DNA from: Plectrocnemia conspersa
Lineage: Eukaryota > Arthropoda > Insecta > Trichoptera > Polycentropodidae
NCBI GenBank assembly: GCA_009617715.1
Contig: VTFK01000341.1
Coordinates: 62,001 to 126,000 of the forward strand
Length of the DNA: 64,000 nucleotides
Reading direction: 5' to 3'
Shown: in pieces, positions 61,401 through 64,000 of the stretch
Position numbering within the stretch: the first letter of the stretch is position 1
How the letters are laid out: every line of letters starts with the position of its first letter
Translations under genes and position numbers: made by a program
The notes under the pieces: generated by a model
What the model saw: only the letters and a program-made list of their open reading frames with translations
The model's database searches: none
What the model was told of the DNA's origin: nothing

Positions 61401-63440
61401 AAAATAAAGCAAACAATAATTTGTTAAGTGATATAAAATTTAATCGCATATGTAAATAAATAAGAAAAGAGAAAGATCATTTTTACACGTTGGACCAAAC
61501 TAAGTTTTCCCATCAGAAAATATTATTTGAAAGCTATAATATCTTAAGAACTTATATTTGTGAGCTGCATTATAAAACGAGTGCATATATAATATATATG
61601 CATGTTATTATTATTAATGGTATCATTTTTATTTAGACGAAGAGCTTATGACATGTCGTGCATAAATCAATATTGTCACCGTTCGTGGCTTTCGTGACTG
61701 CATTTTCCTATTATATAAGTTGACAAATTGACTGTCTATAAAATGCGCTGCTTTAATTTAGATACAAATTCAGAATTGGCGGAAATTCACAGCAGCTCAT
61801 TGCAAATATGTAGTTTTAAGAAAATATTATGTAATTAAAATAGCATATAATACATTGAAGCAAAATGATTGATATTTTTTTATTTATTTAAATTAGATTA
61901 AATTAAAACTATCGTGACATAACAGGTGACATTGTTAATTTTTCTTCTTAATCTTCCAGTCGATCTCTCCATAATTAATTTATTAGGATGTTTCTCGAAT
62001 ATTTTCTTGAATTTTGACTTACATTTTTGTTGTGTGCTCAGAGAATGCGATAGCTTTCACTTTATTGTTTTTCATCCATTTTCTTGTCGAATAGGTGGTG
62101 CATTTGTGGTTGTTAATTTTTTTATTCTTTCCAGAGAGAATAATTTGTTATTTTGTATATCGTCTTGTATTGATTGATTTTTTATGTCACTAAGGAGTTG
62201 TTTTAACTCTTTTGTTTCTTTATTTAGTTTGGTTTTAATGCTCGATTCTCTTGTTAGTTTTCACATTTTGCTTCAATTTCACATCTCTGCAATTTTTTGT
62301 TACTAGTACCTATATGTAAGTAATCTGCTTTGTTATTCTCATTTCTTGGGGGTGTTCGTATTTTGTGTGGCTTCCATAGCGTGAGCAACTGCTTAATACA
62401 AATTTTCTTTTGACAGGCGTAGATAAATTAATTTGACTCCCAAAAAATTATACTTAATTAAAGTTTTTTATTTATAATATCACTATAATACATATCTAAT
62501 TGAATTTCTGTTCAATTATCAAATAACTACATTGCCACTGAACAATTAATATATAATTTACAATGTTATGTTAATGAAATTATCATAAATACGTATTACA
62601 TTGTATGTAAAACGGTAAAATAAAAATATTTAAAATTCTATGAAAATAATCATTTTTTTTCTATTTTAATTCCTGTTTTAATTCTGCATTTCAGTGGTGA
62701 TAATTTCGTTTTTTTTTTAAATCAACTATTAAATTAATAGTGGTAAAGATGCAATTATGAGCATATTTTTAGCATATCTATGATAGGCAAACTGCTCATA
62801 AATTAAACAATACTTTTGGCGTGAGTACACAAATATTGTGTTAAATTTGAACACGTCACATATTGTAAAATTAAACTCATAAATTTAATACGATTAATGG
62901 ACCGAAAATATGGACTATTTGTTAATTTTCTTCAGTATGTGATACATTATGACTTAGCTAAGGAAAAGTATGAAACTTAAAATATGATATTGGTTTATTT
63001 TACGAAATGGAACTTATTATGTAATTTTCTGAATTAACTAATATTGACTAAATTTGTGCTTTTGCATTTACTATGGACATAGTGTCACACTTAAATATGC
63101 CCATGATTAGGAATTTCAATAATACCGCTATTTTAAAAATAATACCGCTAATATCGCTATTAACAGTATTTTATTTAGTAATAAAAATGACCGAAAAAAT
63201 AAGTCGAACTTAAATGTTGATGCATGCTTACAAATTTTGCGAAAAAATACATATTTATTCAATATTTAGAATACACCGTATAAAAGTCTGTATTTTGAAT
63301 GGTGTATTCTAGCTGAGAAATGTATGTTTGATTTGTAATGAAAATTACTAAATAATATTATTAGCCTGTAGATGTTTTTTGCAGAAAGGAATAAAATACA
63401 ATGTCGCTAGTTTTGTACTTCTAAAAATAACAAAATATGA
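58420..63440. other. No gene seen
   Basis: Open stretches such as 60020-60240 (GGTISQRTVRHWLRNF-like) and 59560-59660 hint at old transposase remains but cannot be assigned. The rest is A+T-rich and featureless. Confidence 0.5.
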
Positions 63441-63635
63441 TACATATTATTAACCTATTTGAACCAGGCGTTGTTTCCCTGTTCCGTTTCTTCGAGCCAT
63501 TTAAAGGCAATTAAGCTCATAAATTGTATTCACTACCTGACTGTATGCACCATGGCATGACTCGGCAAGCCCCTAGCCAACAGTAAATACCAGTAAATTT
63601 ATTGACTATTTTGATCGGACCCTATATTCTTATAC

Positions 63636-63735
63636 TTGTCGGAGCTTTCAGTGCACGTATAACCGGCTCGGCGGGCGTACGTATCGAGCTTTTCGGCAAT
63701 GGCATGAAAAACGATTTTCCGCGAACCCTGAGTGA
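63636..63735. other. GC-rich spot with exon-like signals on both strands
   Basis: Minus: ATG at 63705, then 23 codons (MPLPKSSIRTPAEPVIRALK...) to a donor gtataag at 63635. Plus: after ctttcag at 63651 comes an open run of 27 codons ending at the TGA at 63733. Both cannot easily be real. The island is unusual for this part of the window. Confidence 0.25.
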
Positions 63736-64000
63736 TTATTAAAAGTAATTAATACAATATAAGAAACAATAATAATAATAAAAAAAAACAATGTTTGAAT
63801 TAAAATTGTAACATTAAATTATTTATGCAAAAATAATTTTGCATAAATATAATTAAATATTTACTACATAATTTTTTTATTTATTTTACTGATAATATTT
63901 AATATAAAGCTTTTTTGCGCTCTAAACTTTAATGTTATTATTATAACCAAAATTCTACTAAGAAATTTATATTGATAAATGACGCTATGTTTTGTAAAAC

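Overview
The window is AT-rich eukaryotic DNA with long non-coding stretches, short exons with GT-AG boundaries, a very high density of decayed transposons and a short run of the arthropod telomere unit (CCTAA/TTAGG). It most resembles an insect genome. The order cannot be fixed from sequence alone.

Host genes. (1) Plus strand, 4010-4585: an intronless reading frame for protein phosphatase inhibitor-2 (the PP1 regulator PPP1R2/I-2), clear from its KGILK, DEMNILAT and HYNE blocks. (2) Minus strand, about 42.7 kb down to 15.1 kb: a multi-exon gene assembled here by hand. It runs from alternative first exons (42664-42678, 39570-39644) to 35463-35567, 28350-29486, 21352-21450, 18785-18976, 16573-16601 and 15252-15357. 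The exons up to 18785 join in phase 0, and the last two join through a consistent split codon. The predicted product (about 560 aa with the 42.7 kb start) has a short acidic N-terminus, a 379-codon exon of 16-residue Gln/Pro/Ser/Thr repeats and a C-terminal Cys-rich region resembling the 3CxxC zinc finger of the ZAR1/RTP class. (3) A GC-rich island at about 1430-1860 leads into a short ATG-plus-donor exon on the minus strand (1395-1425), probably the first exon of a gene leaving the window on the left.

Mobile DNA. Several insertions are complete enough to show ends and target duplications: hAT elements at 9094-10343 (inside an RTE-like LINE) and 24207-26259, hAT-type MITEs at 2639-3017, 12327-12583, 41104-41329 and 53293-53555, and a piggyBac element with TTAA duplications at 32399-34437. 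At 23250-27408 three elements are nested: a Tc1-like remnant, split by a foldback element, itself split by the hAT. LINE 3' ends, Tc1-like pieces, a palindromic MITE family with several copies and a large hairpin (48.9-49.2 kb) fill much of the rest.

Between about 36 and 58 kb several blocks occur two times (36.0/47.2, 37.3/42.2, 39.6/42.7, 40.0/48.2, 46.4/57.9 kb). Two of these pairs carry ATG-plus-splice-donor units, so the 5' part of the zinc-finger gene seems to have grown by duplication of promoter/first-exon modules. The rest of the window, especially 49-64 kb, shows no supportable gene.
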